Source of the DNA: Bacteroidaceae bacterium
Lineage (GTDB): Bacteria > Bacteroidota > Bacteroidia > Bacteroidales > Bacteroidaceae
NCBI GenBank assembly: GCA_017622495.1
Contig: JAGAQY010000055.1
Coordinates: 29,637-93,636 of the forward strand
Direction of reading: 5' to 3'
Length of the DNA: 64,000 nucleotides
Part shown: piece after piece, positions 45,183 through 54,305 of the stretch
Layout: the number at the start of each line of letters is the position of its first letter
Numbering within the stretch: position 1 is the stretch's first letter
Made by a program: the position numbers and the translations under genes
The notes under the pieces: model-generated
The model's database searches: none
Seen by the model: only the letters and a program-made list of their open reading frames with translations
Told to the model about the DNA's origin: nothing

Positions 45183-46205
45183 ATGGGACTTTTTTCTTTT
45201 ACACAAGAAATAGCGATGGACCTCGGCACGGCCAACACCATCATCCTGCACAATGGCAAGATTGTGGTAGATGAGCCCTCTGTGGTAGCCCTTGACCGCC
45301 GCACCGATAAGATGGTGGCTGTAGGCGGAAGAGCTAAACTGATGCACGAGAAGACAAATGAGAATATCAAGACTATTCGTCCATTGCAGAATGGCGTGAT
45401 TGCCGACTTTAATGCTTGTGAGCAGATGATGCGTGGACTCATCAAGATGGTGAACACTCGTGCTCGCCTGTTTACTCCTTCATTGCGTATGGTCATTGGC
45501 GTGCCTTCGGGTAGTACCGAGGTGGAGTTGCGTGCTGTACGCGACTCGGCTGAGCATGCTGGTGGACGTGACATCTATCTTATCTACGAACCTATGGCTG
45601 CTGCTGTAGGTATTGGCCTCGATGTAGAGGCTCCCGAGGGCAACATGGTGGTCGATATAGGTGGCGGTTCTACGGAGATTGCCGTTATCTCTCTGGGCGG
45701 TATTGTAAAGAACAGCTCTATCCGTGTTGCGGGTGATGACTTTACGGCCGATATTCAGGAGTATATGAGCCGTCAACACAATCTGAAGGTCAGCGAACGT
45801 ATGGCCGAGCGTATCAAGATTCATGTAGGCTCTGCCCTTACTGACCTTGAGGAAGATGCTCCCGAGGAGTATATAGTGCATGGTCCTAATAAGATTACGG
45901 CATTGCCTATGGCTGTGCCCGTATGCTATCAGGAAATAGCGCATTGTCTGGATAAGTCAATAGCACGTATCGAGACTGCGGTTCTCGACGCTCTTGAGAA
46001 TACACCGCCCGAAATCTATGCCGATATCATTCATAATGGCATTTATTTGGCTGGTGGTGGTGCCCTGCTTCGTGGCTTGGCTAAGCGCTTGCAGGACAAA
46101 ATCAATATCCCCTTCCATGTGGCCGATGATCCCTTGCATTGTGTAGCGCGTGGTACGGGTATCGCATTGAAGAATGTAGAGCGCTTCTCGTTCTTGATGA
46201 GATGA
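45183..46205 (+). CDS. mreB: rod-shape actin homologue MreB
   Basis: A cytoskeletal ATPase (340 residues) that directs sidewall synthesis. The actin-fold motifs are MDLGTANTIILHNGKIV (phosphate 1), VVDIGGGSTEIAVISLGGI (phosphate 2) and GIYLAGGGALLRGLAKRL (adenosine), with the interdomain helix around PIGVPSGSTEVELRAV-like residues. It heads the mreBCD-mrdA-rodA operon. The spacer before it is filled by heptamer arrays and shows no standard promoter. Confidence 0.97.
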   Translation: MGLFSFTQEIAMDLGTANTIILHNGKIVVDEPSVVALDRRTDKMVAVGGRAKLMHEKTNENIKTIRPLQNGVIADFNACEQMMRGLIKMVNTRARLFTPSLRMVIGVPSGSTEVELRAVRDSAEHAGGRDIYLIYEPMAAAVGIGLDVEAPEGNMVVDIGGGSTEIAVISLGGIVKNSSIRVAGDDFTADIQEYMSRQHNLKVSERMAERIKIHVGSALTDLEEDAPEEYIVHGPNKITALPMAVPVCYQEIAHCLDKSIARIETAVLDALENTPPEIYADIIHNGIYLAGGGALLRGLAKRLQDKINIPFHVADDPLHCVARGTGIALKNVERFSFLMR

Positions 46206-46212
46206 TGCTTTT

Positions 46213-46300
46213 TAATTCTGAATTCTGAATTTTGAATCCTGTATCGTGGTGTGTGCCGCGATGCTGGAATTTAGAATTCAGAATTCAAAATTTAGGATTC
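46213..46300. repeat. paired heptamer arrays, GAATTCT / AGAATTC
   Basis: Four units at 46213-46240 (TAATTCT, GAATTCT, GAATTTT, GAATCCT) and five at 46266-46300 (GGAATTT, AGAATTC twice, AAAATTT, AGGATTC). The second array ends on the base before the mreC ATG. Confidence 0.85.
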
Positions 46301-47155
46301 ATGAACTCCATCTTCCAGTTCCTATATAAGCAGTTGCATTGGATAGTCTTCATCCTGTTGGAGGCTATCTGCTTTGTGTTGTTGTTCTCTTACAACAACT
46401 ACCAAAGTAGCGTATACTTGTCTACAGCCAATCGGGTGACTGCTCGTCTCCTCAATGGGAAGTTCAAGGTAACAACGTATCTTGGATTGGTGGAGCAGAA
46501 CCAGGCACTGGCCGGGCAGAATGCCCAGTTGCAACAGCGTATCGTAGAATTGGAGGCATTGGCTGCGTTGCAGCATCTTGATAGCTTGTCTGCGGTAGAA
46601 GCTGTAAATCGTGTGCACCGTGCAGGGTATCATGTTAGTCCGGCACAGGTAATCGATAAGTCAGTCAATAAAGTGGACAACTACTTCACCCTCGATCGCG
46701 GCACAGCCGATGGTGTGATGCCCGATATGGGCGTGATGGGTGTCGATGGTGTAGTAGGCGTGGTGTTCAGATGTACCGAGCATTATTCGTTGGTGATGCC
46801 ATTGCTCAACAGTAATAGCCGTATCAGTTGTAAGGTGCTTGGAAGCGACCACTTTGGTTATCTCCGATGGCAAGGTGGAGACCCTCGTTATGCCATGTTG
46901 CACGACCTACCGCGCTACTCGGCAGTGGAGCCGGGAGACACGATTGTGACCAGCGGTAGTTCCTCATTCTTCCCCGAAGGCGTGATGGTAGGTACGGTTG
47001 AGGCGGCCTATCCCTCTGCCGATGGACTCTATGTAACACTGAAGGTGCTACTGAGTACGCAATTTGCCAAGCTTGAACATGCTTTCGTGATACGCAAGAT
47101 GGATGCCGATGAGTTGGCCGCCTTACAGGAATTGTTGAAGCCGAAGAAGAAATAA
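46301..47155 (+). CDS. mreC: rod-shape protein MreC
   Basis: A 284-residue bitopic protein that links MreB to periplasmic wall enzymes. The membrane segment is at about 12-35 (WIVFILLEAICFVLLFSYNN), followed by a coiled coil at about 62-95 (LVEQNQALAGQNAQLQQRIV) and a beta-barrel domain with VNKVDNYFTLDRGTADGVMP and GMMG-like turns such as GVMGVDGVVGVV. The frame is open upstream to 46232, but those residues come from the repeat arrays. mreD follows after four bases. Confidence 0.92.
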   Translation: MNSIFQFLYKQLHWIVFILLEAICFVLLFSYNNYQSSVYLSTANRVTARLLNGKFKVTTYLGLVEQNQALAGQNAQLQQRIVELEALAALQHLDSLSAVEAVNRVHRAGYHVSPAQVIDKSVNKVDNYFTLDRGTADGVMPDMGVMGVDGVVGVVFRCTEHYSLVMPLLNSNSRISCKVLGSDHFGYLRWQGGDPRYAMLHDLPRYSAVEPGDTIVTSGSSSFFPEGVMVGTVEAAYPSADGLYVTLKVLLSTQFAKLEHAFVIRKMDADELAALQELLKPKKK

Positions 47156-47159
47156 TGGT

Positions 47160-47660
47160 ATGGAAAGGATACTTATTCGCATAGCATGGTTCGTTGGGTT
47201 GGTATTGGTGCAGGTATTGTTGCTCAACAACATCTGCCTGTTTGGCCTGGCAACTCCATTTATCTATATCTATTTTATTTTGGCTTTGGACAGAGATGTC
47301 GATCGCAATGCGCTGATGGCTGTAGCCTTTGCCTTGGGACTATTGGTCGATGTCTTCAGTAATACGCCCGGTGTCAATGCCGGTGCTTCGGTGCTTGTCG
47401 CGTTTCTTCGTCCCAGTCTGTTGCGCTTGTTTGCTCCGCGCGAGGAATTTGAGAACTTCGAGCCGGGCATCTCTGTCATGGGCGTTTGGCCATTTGTGCG
47501 ATATGCCGTTGTAGTAGTATTATTGCATCATACGGCTCTCTTCTTCCTCGAAGCCTTCTCTTTTGCTCATATAGCCTTCTTGCTGCTTCGTATCTTGTGC
47601 AGCACTGTGCTGACGGTATTGTTGGTGATGGCTATCGAATTTATCCGTCATAAAAGATGA
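47160..47660 (+). CDS. mreD: rod-shape protein MreD
   Basis: A 166-residue inner-membrane protein with five or six helices, including LVLVQVLLLNNICLFGLATP, ALMAVAFALGLLVDVFSNTPG and a C-terminal FLLLRILCSTVLTVLLVMAI. LDRDVDRN and FSNTPGVNAGASVL are conserved in the family. Its stop overlaps the mrdA start by four bases. Confidence 0.88.
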   Translation: MERILIRIAWFVGLVLVQVLLLNNICLFGLATPFIYIYFILALDRDVDRNALMAVAFALGLLVDVFSNTPGVNAGASVLVAFLRPSLLRLFAPREEFENFEPGISVMGVWPFVRYAVVVVLLHHTALFFLEAFSFAHIAFLLLRILCSTVLTVLLVMAIEFIRHKR

Positions 47661-49504
47661 ACAATGACTATCGATACGAGAATCGCAAGTTTGTGATTGT
47701 AGGCATTGTGCTTGCTATCGTCGCTGTATTTATAGGCCGGCTGTTCAGTCTGCAGGTCATGAATGACGAATATAAGAAGCATGCCGACTCTAATGCCTTT
47801 CTCAACAAGACAATATATCCTTCACGTGGTGTGATGTATGACCGCAATGGCAAGTTGCTTGTGTCTAATCAGCCAGCCTACGATGTGATGGTATGTATGC
47901 GCAATGTCAAGGACCTCGACACACTGGCTTTCTGCCAGTCGCTGGGCATTACCGAGGAGTTCTTTGTCAAGCGTATGGCCGATGTGAAAAACCGCAGGCT
48001 AAATCCAGGCTATTCATCCTATACCGATCAGCTTTTCCTCAGTCAGCTTACTGCCGAAGACTTTGCCATGTTTCAGGAGCAGCTCTATAAGTTTTCGGGA
48101 TTCTCCATTCAGCGCCGTACCATCCGCCAGTACGATTATCCTGTGGCTGGCCATCTCTTTGGCGACTTGGGCGAGGTGTCTAAGAAGGATATAGCGAAGG
48201 ACGACTATTATGTGCAAGGTGACTTCATCGGCAAGCAAGGAATAGAGAGCTACTATGAGAAGCAACTGCGTGGTGAGAAGGGAAAAGAGGTGTTGTTGCG
48301 CGATGCTTATGGCCGTGTGAAGGGAAAGTATATGGATGGAGCCATGGATGTGGCACCAGTACCCGGAAAGAACCTGACGCTGAGTATTGATATCGAACTG
48401 CAGGCGTTGGCTGAACGCTTGCTGCAGAATAAGATTGGTAGCGTAGTGGCTATCGAACCCTCTACGGGTGAGGTTCTTTGTATGGCTTCGTCTCCTACTT
48501 TTGACCCGCAAGTTCTGGTTGGCCGTAAGCGTGGAGAAAATCATCGCATGTTGTCGAAAGATAAGCAGAAGCCGCTTCTTAATCGTGCTATCATGGGTAC
48601 ATATCCGCCTGGTTCGACATTCAAGACCTCACAGGCCTTGACCTATCTGCAAGAGGGCATCATTACTCCCGAGACCCAGTTCCCCTGTTCACATGGCTTT
48701 AGATACAAGGGGCTTCACGTGGGCTGTCATGCTCACGGGTCGCCTATCCCCCTGGTGCCTTCGTTGGCTACCTCGTGCAATAGCTACTACTGCTGGGGAC
48801 TCTATCGTATGATTGGTGCCGATAAGTATGGATCGTCGCAGGCTGCCCTTACCCGTTGGAAAGACCACATGGTAGCTATGGGCTTTGGTTATCGCTTGGG
48901 TATTGACCTTCCTGGTGAGGCGCGTGGCTTTATTCCTAATGAGGGTACTTATAATAAGGTGTATGGCAAGTCGTGGAACGGACTTACTATCATTTCCATC
49001 TCTATCGGGCAGGGTGAGGTGACGCTGACTCCACTGCAGATAGCTAATCTTGGTGCCACTATTGCCAATCGGGGTCACTACATAGTGCCTCATGTGGTGA
49101 AGGAGGTACAGGGTGAGGAGTTGGACAGTCTGTACCGTTTCCCCAAGCGTACGATGGTAGACAGAGTACACTATGAAACGGTGGTGCAGGGTATGCGTGA
49201 AGCGGTTCTTAATGGAACATGCCGTGCTGCCAATTTGCCGGACATAGAGGTCTGTGGCAAGACCGGTACAGCGCAGAACCGTGGTAAGGACCACTCGGCA
49301 TTCATGGGCTTTGCTCCGATGAATGATCCCAAGATTGCAGTGGCTGTATATGTCGAGAATGGTGGCTTTGGTGCAGTGTATGGTGTGCCCATCGGAGCTC
49401 TCATTATGGAAAAGTATCTTACGGGCACGCTCAGTGAGACAAGCGAACAAAAAGCAAAGGACATTCAACAACGCGTAATCTATTATGGCAATCAGGAACG
49501 TTAG
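47657..49504 (+). CDS. mrdA: penicillin-binding protein 2
   Basis: The transpeptidase of the elongasome (615 residues). One N-terminal membrane helix (VIVGIVLAIVAVFIGRLFSL) precedes a dimerisation domain. The catalytic motifs are STFK (in PPGSTFKTSQ), SCN (SLATSCNSYY) and KTG (VCGKTGTAQN). SIGQGEVTLTPLQIANLGA is also typical. It forms a complex with RodA, whose gene overlaps it by 20 bases. Confidence 0.96.
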   Translation: MNNDYRYENRKFVIVGIVLAIVAVFIGRLFSLQVMNDEYKKHADSNAFLNKTIYPSRGVMYDRNGKLLVSNQPAYDVMVCMRNVKDLDTLAFCQSLGITEEFFVKRMADVKNRRLNPGYSSYTDQLFLSQLTAEDFAMFQEQLYKFSGFSIQRRTIRQYDYPVAGHLFGDLGEVSKKDIAKDDYYVQGDFIGKQGIESYYEKQLRGEKGKEVLLRDAYGRVKGKYMDGAMDVAPVPGKNLTLSIDIELQALAERLLQNKIGSVVAIEPSTGEVLCMASSPTFDPQVLVGRKRGENHRMLSKDKQKPLLNRAIMGTYPPGSTFKTSQALTYLQEGIITPETQFPCSHGFRYKGLHVGCHAHGSPIPLVPSLATSCNSYYCWGLYRMIGADKYGSSQAALTRWKDHMVAMGFGYRLGIDLPGEARGFIPNEGTYNKVYGKSWNGLTIISISIGQGEVTLTPLQIANLGATIANRGHYIVPHVVKEVQGEELDSLYRFPKRTMVDRVHYETVVQGMREAVLNGTCRAANLPDIEVCGKTGTAQNRGKDHSAFMGFAPMNDPKIAVAVYVENGGFGAVYGVPIGALIMEKYLTGTLSETSEQKAKDIQQRVIYYGNQER

Positions 49505-50942
49505 CTTGTGGCGGTCTATAGACTGGATTACTATCATACTGTATTTTATTTTGGTGGCGTGCGGATGGCTTAGCATCTGCGGCGCCAGTTATGACTTTGG
49601 TGATACCAACTTCCTCAGTTTCTCATCCAATCCGGGAAAGCAACTTGTGTGGGCGGGCTGTGCCATTGTATTGGCTCTGGTATTGCTCAATATCGAGAAG
49701 AAGTATTACGAGATGTTAGCCTATCCTGTCTATTTCGCGTTCGTTATATTGTTGGCTGTTACCATATTTGTTGCCCCCGACACTAAAGGCTCGCATTCTT
49801 GGCTCGAGCTTGGCCCTGTCAAGATACAGCCTGCCGAGTTCTCCAAGTTTGCCACAGCATTGGCTCTGGCTCGCCTGCTCAGTACATATGGCTTCTCCAT
49901 GGCTAAGCGTAGCGATGTGGTGAAAATGATTGCTGTTGTGATGGTGCCTATGCTGCTCATCGTGTTGCAGAACGAGACGGGAACGGCGCTTGTGTACCTC
50001 TCTTTCTTTCTTGTGCTTTATCGTGAGGGAATGACGGGGTCCCTTCTTGCAGTAGGTGTCTGTGCCGTACTCTATTTTGTCATTGGGGTGGGGCAGAGCG
50101 AGAACTTTTTCGCGCTGATGCCTGTCAATGTGGGTGAGTTTATTGTTTTCTTGCTTATCCCCCTCTTTACTGCCCTTATGGTGGCCGTATATGGCAAGCG
50201 GGCAGGTCGTGCATGGTGGATAGCTGGACTCAATCTGGGAGGAACGCTTGTGGCCTGGCTTTTCTCTCGCTACGTTATCCCCTTTGATATTTGTATCGTG
50301 CAGCTTATTCTCTGCGTATGTACGGCTCTGTATTTGTTTGGCGTATATGTGGTCGAACGTTATGCCTCGTACCTGCTCATTGCACTATTTGCTTTGGGGT
50401 CGATAGGCTTCTACTACTCATGCAATATGCTTATCGATAAGTTGCAACCTCACCAACAGATGCGTATCTTGGTGCTCCTTGGCATTAAGGATGACCCATC
50501 AGGAGTAGGCTACAATATCAACCAGTCAAAGATTGCCATAGGCTCGGGCGGTGTGTGGGGTAAGGGTTTCCTTAATGGTACACAGACCAAGCTCAACTAT
50601 GTGCCCGAGCAGCATACCGACTTTATTTTCTGTACCATTGGGGAGGAGCAAGGCTTCATGGGATGTGCCTTTATCTTGTTACTCTATGCAGCCTTCATTA
50701 TACGCATTATCACGCTGGCCGAGCGGCAAGGAAGCAATAAGTTTACTCGGGTTTATGGCTATTCGTTGGCATCCATCCTCACCTTTCACCTCTTTGTCAA
50801 TGTAGGTATGGTCATCGGGCTTGCTCCTGTTATCGGAATTCCGCTTCCATTCTTTAGCTATGGAGGCTCCTCGCTGTGGGGCTTTACCATTCTGCTCTCT
50901 ATCTTGTTGAGGCTCGATGCCGAACGTGAGACTCGTTTCTAA
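49485..50942 (+). CDS. rodA: peptidoglycan glycosyltransferase RodA
   Basis: A SEDS-family polymerase (485 residues) that makes glycan strands from lipid II with PBP2. About ten to twelve membrane segments are present. Conserved motifs are GSHSWLELGPVKIQPAEFSK, the large loop with YVPEQHTDFIFCTIGEEQGF (catalytic Asp) and PLPFFSYGGSS near the C-terminus. It is longer than many homologues because of an extended middle region (residues about 210-290). A terminator follows. Confidence 0.95.
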   Translation: MAIRNVSLWRSIDWITIILYFILVACGWLSICGASYDFGDTNFLSFSSNPGKQLVWAGCAIVLALVLLNIEKKYYEMLAYPVYFAFVILLAVTIFVAPDTKGSHSWLELGPVKIQPAEFSKFATALALARLLSTYGFSMAKRSDVVKMIAVVMVPMLLIVLQNETGTALVYLSFFLVLYREGMTGSLLAVGVCAVLYFVIGVGQSENFFALMPVNVGEFIVFLLIPLFTALMVAVYGKRAGRAWWIAGLNLGGTLVAWLFSRYVIPFDICIVQLILCVCTALYLFGVYVVERYASYLLIALFALGSIGFYYSCNMLIDKLQPHQQMRILVLLGIKDDPSGVGYNINQSKIAIGSGGVWGKGFLNGTQTKLNYVPEQHTDFIFCTIGEEQGFMGCAFILLLYAAFIIRIITLAERQGSNKFTRVYGYSLASILTFHLFVNVGMVIGLAPVIGIPLPFFSYGGSSLWGFTILLSILLRLDAERETRF

Positions 50943-50979
50943 TCCTTAATATATATCTTATAATATATATAATGTACGC

Positions 50980-51016
50980 GCGCGTGAGATTTGTGGTCTC
51001 ACGTGCTGCTTTTTCG
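50980..51016 (+). terminator. terminator of the mre-rodA operon
   Basis: GCGCGTGAGA (50980-50989) pairs with TCTCACGTGC (50997-51006) with one wobble around a seven-base loop, then TGCTTTTTC. Confidence 0.75.
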
Positions 51017-51028
51017 GGTACATAGTTC

Positions 51029-51538
51029 TTACCATTCTACCTTCCACACCGCTTCGCCCGGTTTGGGCAGTGGCTTGCTCATGCTGATACCCACCTCGCG
51101 GATGCCTGTGAGTACAGGCTGGTCGATCTGTTGGGTGAGGATGATTGTGGTAGGCAGGGTGTCGCAAAGGGTGACGTTGCCGATGGGCAGGGTGTAGTCG
51201 CATCGGCGGCCAATGCCGCTCTTTGGGGCACTGCGGTCGAGGCGATAGCTTCGCTGCTCGTGATAGAGTAGGGTAGTGTCTTGTCTGATGGTAACACCGA
51301 GTGCGATGTTCTCATAGGTATACCCTTCGGTATGTAGCAGTAGGGATATGCCTCCATATGTATAGCCTTCTTGTGGGGCGATAGTGTAGGTTAGTGTGTC
51401 GGCATGTGTCCATCCATCGTTCCCGATGGGGAGGAACGCGAGGTGTTGCGTGTCGGCCATGCAACTGCATAGGGCAGTGAGTAGGACCGATACGGAGAAC
51501 TTACAAAGGGTGCTATGAAACTTAGCCTTGTTTCTCAT
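51029..51538 (-). CDS. gldH: gliding-motility lipoprotein GldH
   Basis: A 169-residue lipoprotein. Start at 51538: MRNKAKFHSTLCKFSVSVLL then TALCSC gives the lipobox cysteine; the longer open frame is a shadow of ricT. The body has NDGWTHADTLTYTIAP and LGVTIRQDTTLLYHEQRSYR and closes with GISMSKPLPKPGEAVWKVEW. GldH is needed for gliding in Flavobacterium; non-gliding Bacteroidales keep it as an envelope protein of unclear role. It overlaps ricT by 17 bases. Confidence 0.85.
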   Translation of the reverse strand: MRNKAKFHSTLCKFSVSVLLTALCSCMADTQHLAFLPIGNDGWTHADTLTYTIAPQEGYTYGGISLLLHTEGYTYENIALGVTIRQDTTLLYHEQRSYRLDRSAPKSGIGRRCDYTLPIGNVTLCDTLPTTIILTQQIDQPVLTGIREVGISMSKPLPKPGEAVWKVEW

Positions 51539-52676
51539 TGTTGGCGGCAGGGCGTTTCGGTTCTCTGTTTTGATTGCCGGCAGCTCCACGGTTAGCGGGC
51601 TTTTTCTTCTTCTTTTTCTTCTTGGCATTGTCGAAACGAGTCACGCTGTCCTGGTCGAGGAGGTCGATGCGCTGAGGCTCAGAGTGGCTGCCATCTTCGA
51701 GCAGCGACTCGGGCTTGACTCCCTTCTTATTGAGGTTGATGACATCGAAGGCGCGTCGAGTGCTTATGGTTACGAGGTTAGCGGCAAAGCTCTTGTCGGT
51801 AGAATAGGTGATTTCGCGTTTGAGAATGTCTGACTTGAAGTGGTAGTAGGTATTGTCCAGTGTCTCCAGTGTGATGTCGCGAGCAGGGAAGCGCTTCATA
51901 GCCTCTACATAGGTGTCTACCTCGTAGTTCATGCAACACTTCAGCTTGGCACACTGTCCGGCAAGTTTCTGAGGATTCATCGAGATGTCCTGGAAGCGGG
52001 CAGCGCTGGTTGATACAGAGATGAAGCTGGTCATCCATGTGGCACAGCAGAGCTCGCGTCCACAGGGACCTATGCCACCTATACGGCCAGCTTCTTGGCG
52101 AGCGCCGATTTGCTTCATTTCGATGCGCACTTTGAATACATCGGCCAGAACCTTGATGAGTTGGCGGAAGTCTACACGGCCGTCGGCAATGTAGTAGAAG
52201 ATGGCTTTGTTGCCGTCGCCCTGATATTCTACGTCGCCAATCTTCATTTCTAGACCCAGGTCCTTAGCTATCTGACGTGAGCGTATCATGGTGTCTTGTT
52301 CCTTGGCCTTGGCTTCGCGGTACTTCTCCATGTCTACCTCGCGTGCTTTGCGGTATACGCGACGTACCTCGGCATCGCTCTTGATGCGCGCCTTCTTCAT
52401 TTGCAGCAGTACAAGGCTACCTGTGAGTGTCACGGTACCGATATCGTGTCCGGGGCTTGCCTCTACGGCTACCACGTCATCTTTCTGTAAGGGTATCTTG
52501 TTGCTGTTGAGATAGTATCCCTTACGTGTGTTCTTAAACTGTACCTCCACGAAATCTGTCTCGTCGATATTGCCCGGCACATCGACCAGCCAGTCGTATA
52601 CGTTGAGTTTCTTATCTTGTCGGCCACATCCTCGGCAGCTTATGCCGTCGCAACCGTTGGTCTTATATTCGCTCAT
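51522..52676 (-). CDS. ricT: PSP1-domain regulatory iron-sulfur protein (RicT/YaaT family)
   Basis: A 384-residue cytosolic protein with the PSP1 C-terminal domain. Cysteine-rich motifs GPCGRELCCATW and GQCAKLKCCMNYE match the ligands for the 4Fe-4S clusters of the Ric (YlbF-YmcA-YaaT) complex in Bacillus, which steers RNase Y and phosphorelay activity. A third group, CDGISCRGCG, lies at the N-terminus. The C-terminus is a lysine run then Arg/Asn/Pro-rich. Partners of RicT are not near it here. The middle gene of holB-ricT-gldH. Confidence 0.9.
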   Translation of the reverse strand: MSEYKTNGCDGISCRGCGRQDKKLNVYDWLVDVPGNIDETDFVEVQFKNTRKGYYLNSNKIPLQKDDVVAVEASPGHDIGTVTLTGSLVLLQMKKARIKSDAEVRRVYRKAREVDMEKYREAKAKEQDTMIRSRQIAKDLGLEMKIGDVEYQGDGNKAIFYYIADGRVDFRQLIKVLADVFKVRIEMKQIGARQEAGRIGGIGPCGRELCCATWMTSFISVSTSAARFQDISMNPQKLAGQCAKLKCCMNYEVDTYVEAMKRFPARDITLETLDNTYYHFKSDILKREITYSTDKSFAANLVTISTRRAFDVINLNKKGVKPESLLEDGSHSEPQRIDLLDQDSVTRFDNAKKKKKKKKPANRGAAGNQNREPKRPAANNEKQG

Positions 52677-52790
52677 ATTGAGTTTTTTAGTTTTTTTAGT
52701 TTCTGAGTTTTCTGTCCGTTCGATTCTTAAGTTATTGTCCTAAAGGCAACTTGTAAGCTGACAAATTCAAAAAACTCACAAACTTATAAT

Positions 52791-53915
52791 TTATTGTTTC
52801 AATAGCATTATCATCTTTAGTGCAAGGTCAAAGAATACCATTTTTGCATTGACATTCTGCTCTATGTGACGCTGCGCTTCGCTCAGTTCGTCCATGATGC
52901 CGAAGATGTTTTTCTCGTTCACGAATGGGGCAAAGCGTGAAGTGAAGTTTGTCTCTTCGGCGTTCATGTAGTTTATCTCTGGTCGATGGAAGTTGCAGAT
53001 GAAGCTCTCGCGTATCATGCGTTGGCAGTAGATAAGAAAGTTCTTCTGCGGCTCACGTCCCATGCTTGCTACAGCCTCGGACCATTGGCGCATGCCTTTG
53101 AGGTCGCGGGCATAGGATCGGCGCATGAGTGTCATGAAAAGTTCTATGTACTCTTTCGAACGGTTGCCCAAATGAATCGTCTCTACGGCTTGTAGCCAGT
53201 TGCCTGCCGAGGCATGGGCTATCTGCCGTGCGTCGGCCTCGGCCAATCCGTATCTCTTGACTAACCCCTCACTGATGATGCTCTCCTCGATGGGGCGTAG
53301 TGTTAGTCTCTGTACGCGGCTCTGTATGGTGGGCAACAGCAGATCGGGATTTTCTGTTACGAGTAGGAATACCGTCTGGGCAGGTGGTTCCTCTATCATC
53401 TTCAGCAGTTTGTTTGAGCACTCCGTGTTCATCTTCTCTGCCATCCAGATAACCATCACCTTGTAGCCTCCCTCGCTCGACTTGAGCGTGAGCTTACGTA
53501 TAATCTCTTCGCTTTGTGAGGCGTAGATGAGTCCCTGTTGGTTCTCTGTGCCGATGTGGTCCATCCACTGGTTGAGGTTCATGTAGGGGTTCTCGGCTAC
53601 GGCTTGTCGCCACTTGTCTATGAAGTCATCGCTATGAGGCGTCTTCGACGAGTCTTTTTTGTATATGGGAAACGCAAAATGGAGGTCGGGGTGTACCAAT
53701 TTGTCAAATTTCTTGCATGACGGACATTCTCCGCAAGCGTCATGGCCGTTGCGGTGTGTGCAGCAAAGGTAGCGGGCGTATGCTATGGCAAGGGCCAGTT
53801 TGCCCACTCCCTCAGAACCGCAGATAAGCTGCGCATGTGGTATGCGTCCCTCGGCCACTGCTGAGCAGAGCACCTGTATGGCGCTGTCTTGTCCTATGAT
53901 GTCTTTGAAATACAC
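52791..53915 (-). CDS. holB: DNA polymerase III delta' subunit
   Basis: A clamp-loader AAA+ subunit (374 residues). It starts with GTG (VYFKDIIGQDSAIQ), since an in-frame stop lies eight codons upstream. GSEGVGKLALA is the Walker A region, a zinc module reads CCTHRNGHDACGECPSCKKF, and AEKMNTECSNKLLKMIEEPP is the sensor region with the LL(K)xxEEPP signature. First gene of the minus-strand trio, with ricT 114 bases downstream. Confidence 0.93.
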   Translation of the reverse strand: MYFKDIIGQDSAIQVLCSAVAEGRIPHAQLICGSEGVGKLALAIAYARYLCCTHRNGHDACGECPSCKKFDKLVHPDLHFAFPIYKKDSSKTPHSDDFIDKWRQAVAENPYMNLNQWMDHIGTENQQGLIYASQSEEIIRKLTLKSSEGGYKVMVIWMAEKMNTECSNKLLKMIEEPPAQTVFLLVTENPDLLLPTIQSRVQRLTLRPIEESIISEGLVKRYGLAEADARQIAHASAGNWLQAVETIHLGNRSKEYIELFMTLMRRSYARDLKGMRQWSEAVASMGREPQKNFLIYCQRMIRESFICNFHRPEINYMNAEETNFTSRFAPFVNEKNIFGIMDELSEAQRHIEQNVNAKMVFFDLALKMIMLLKQ

Positions 53916-54010
53916 TTCTTCTATTCTTTCTCGTAATCATGCAAACTTCCGTTTGTTATTGGCTGGCAAGCCATGTGGCTGTTTGCTGATTACTATTTCC
54001 CATATTACCA

Positions 54011-54042
54011 CAAAGGTATAGGTTTTTCTTGAAATTCGCAAA
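54011..54042 (-). promoter_or_regulatory. holB: holB promoter
   Basis: On the minus strand, TTTG (54042-54039), 20 bases and TACCTTTG (54018-54011), a complete match. It predicts a leader of about 90 nt before the GTG. Confidence 0.85.
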
Positions 54043-54074
54043 TTATGTGGGTAAATCATGAAAAACTGAGAGAA

Positions 54075-54260
54075 TGCACTATTTTTAGTCCTGCTTCGCA
54101 GTCCAGAAGATAGGCTGCGCCTCGGAAAACAGCAAATAAATTTGCGTTTTCTCTCGGCTTGCACTATTTTTAGTCCTGCTTCGCAGCCCAGAAGATAGGT
54201 TGCGCCTCGGAAAACAGCAAATAAATTTGCGTTTTCTCTCGGCTTGCACTATCTTTGTAC
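54075..54260 (+). repeat. 85-bp tandem repeat carrying a promoter
   Basis: Two full 85-base units start at 54075 and 54160 (each begins TGCACTATTTTTAG), and a third begins at 54245 as TGCACTATCTTTG. The units differ at only a few positions. This repeat and the two promoters account for the 390-base gap between holB and mdh. Confidence 0.9.
54226..54257 (+). promoter_or_regulatory. mdh: mdh promoter
   Basis: TTTG at 54226-54229 (inside the second repeat unit), 20 bases and TATCTTTG at 54250-54257 (start of the third). The equivalent position between units one and two has TATTTTTA, which lacks the final G. Confidence 0.85.
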
Positions 54261-54305
54261 AGAAATGCGACAATTGTTGTTTAATTAATATAAAAGAGAA
54301 AGATT

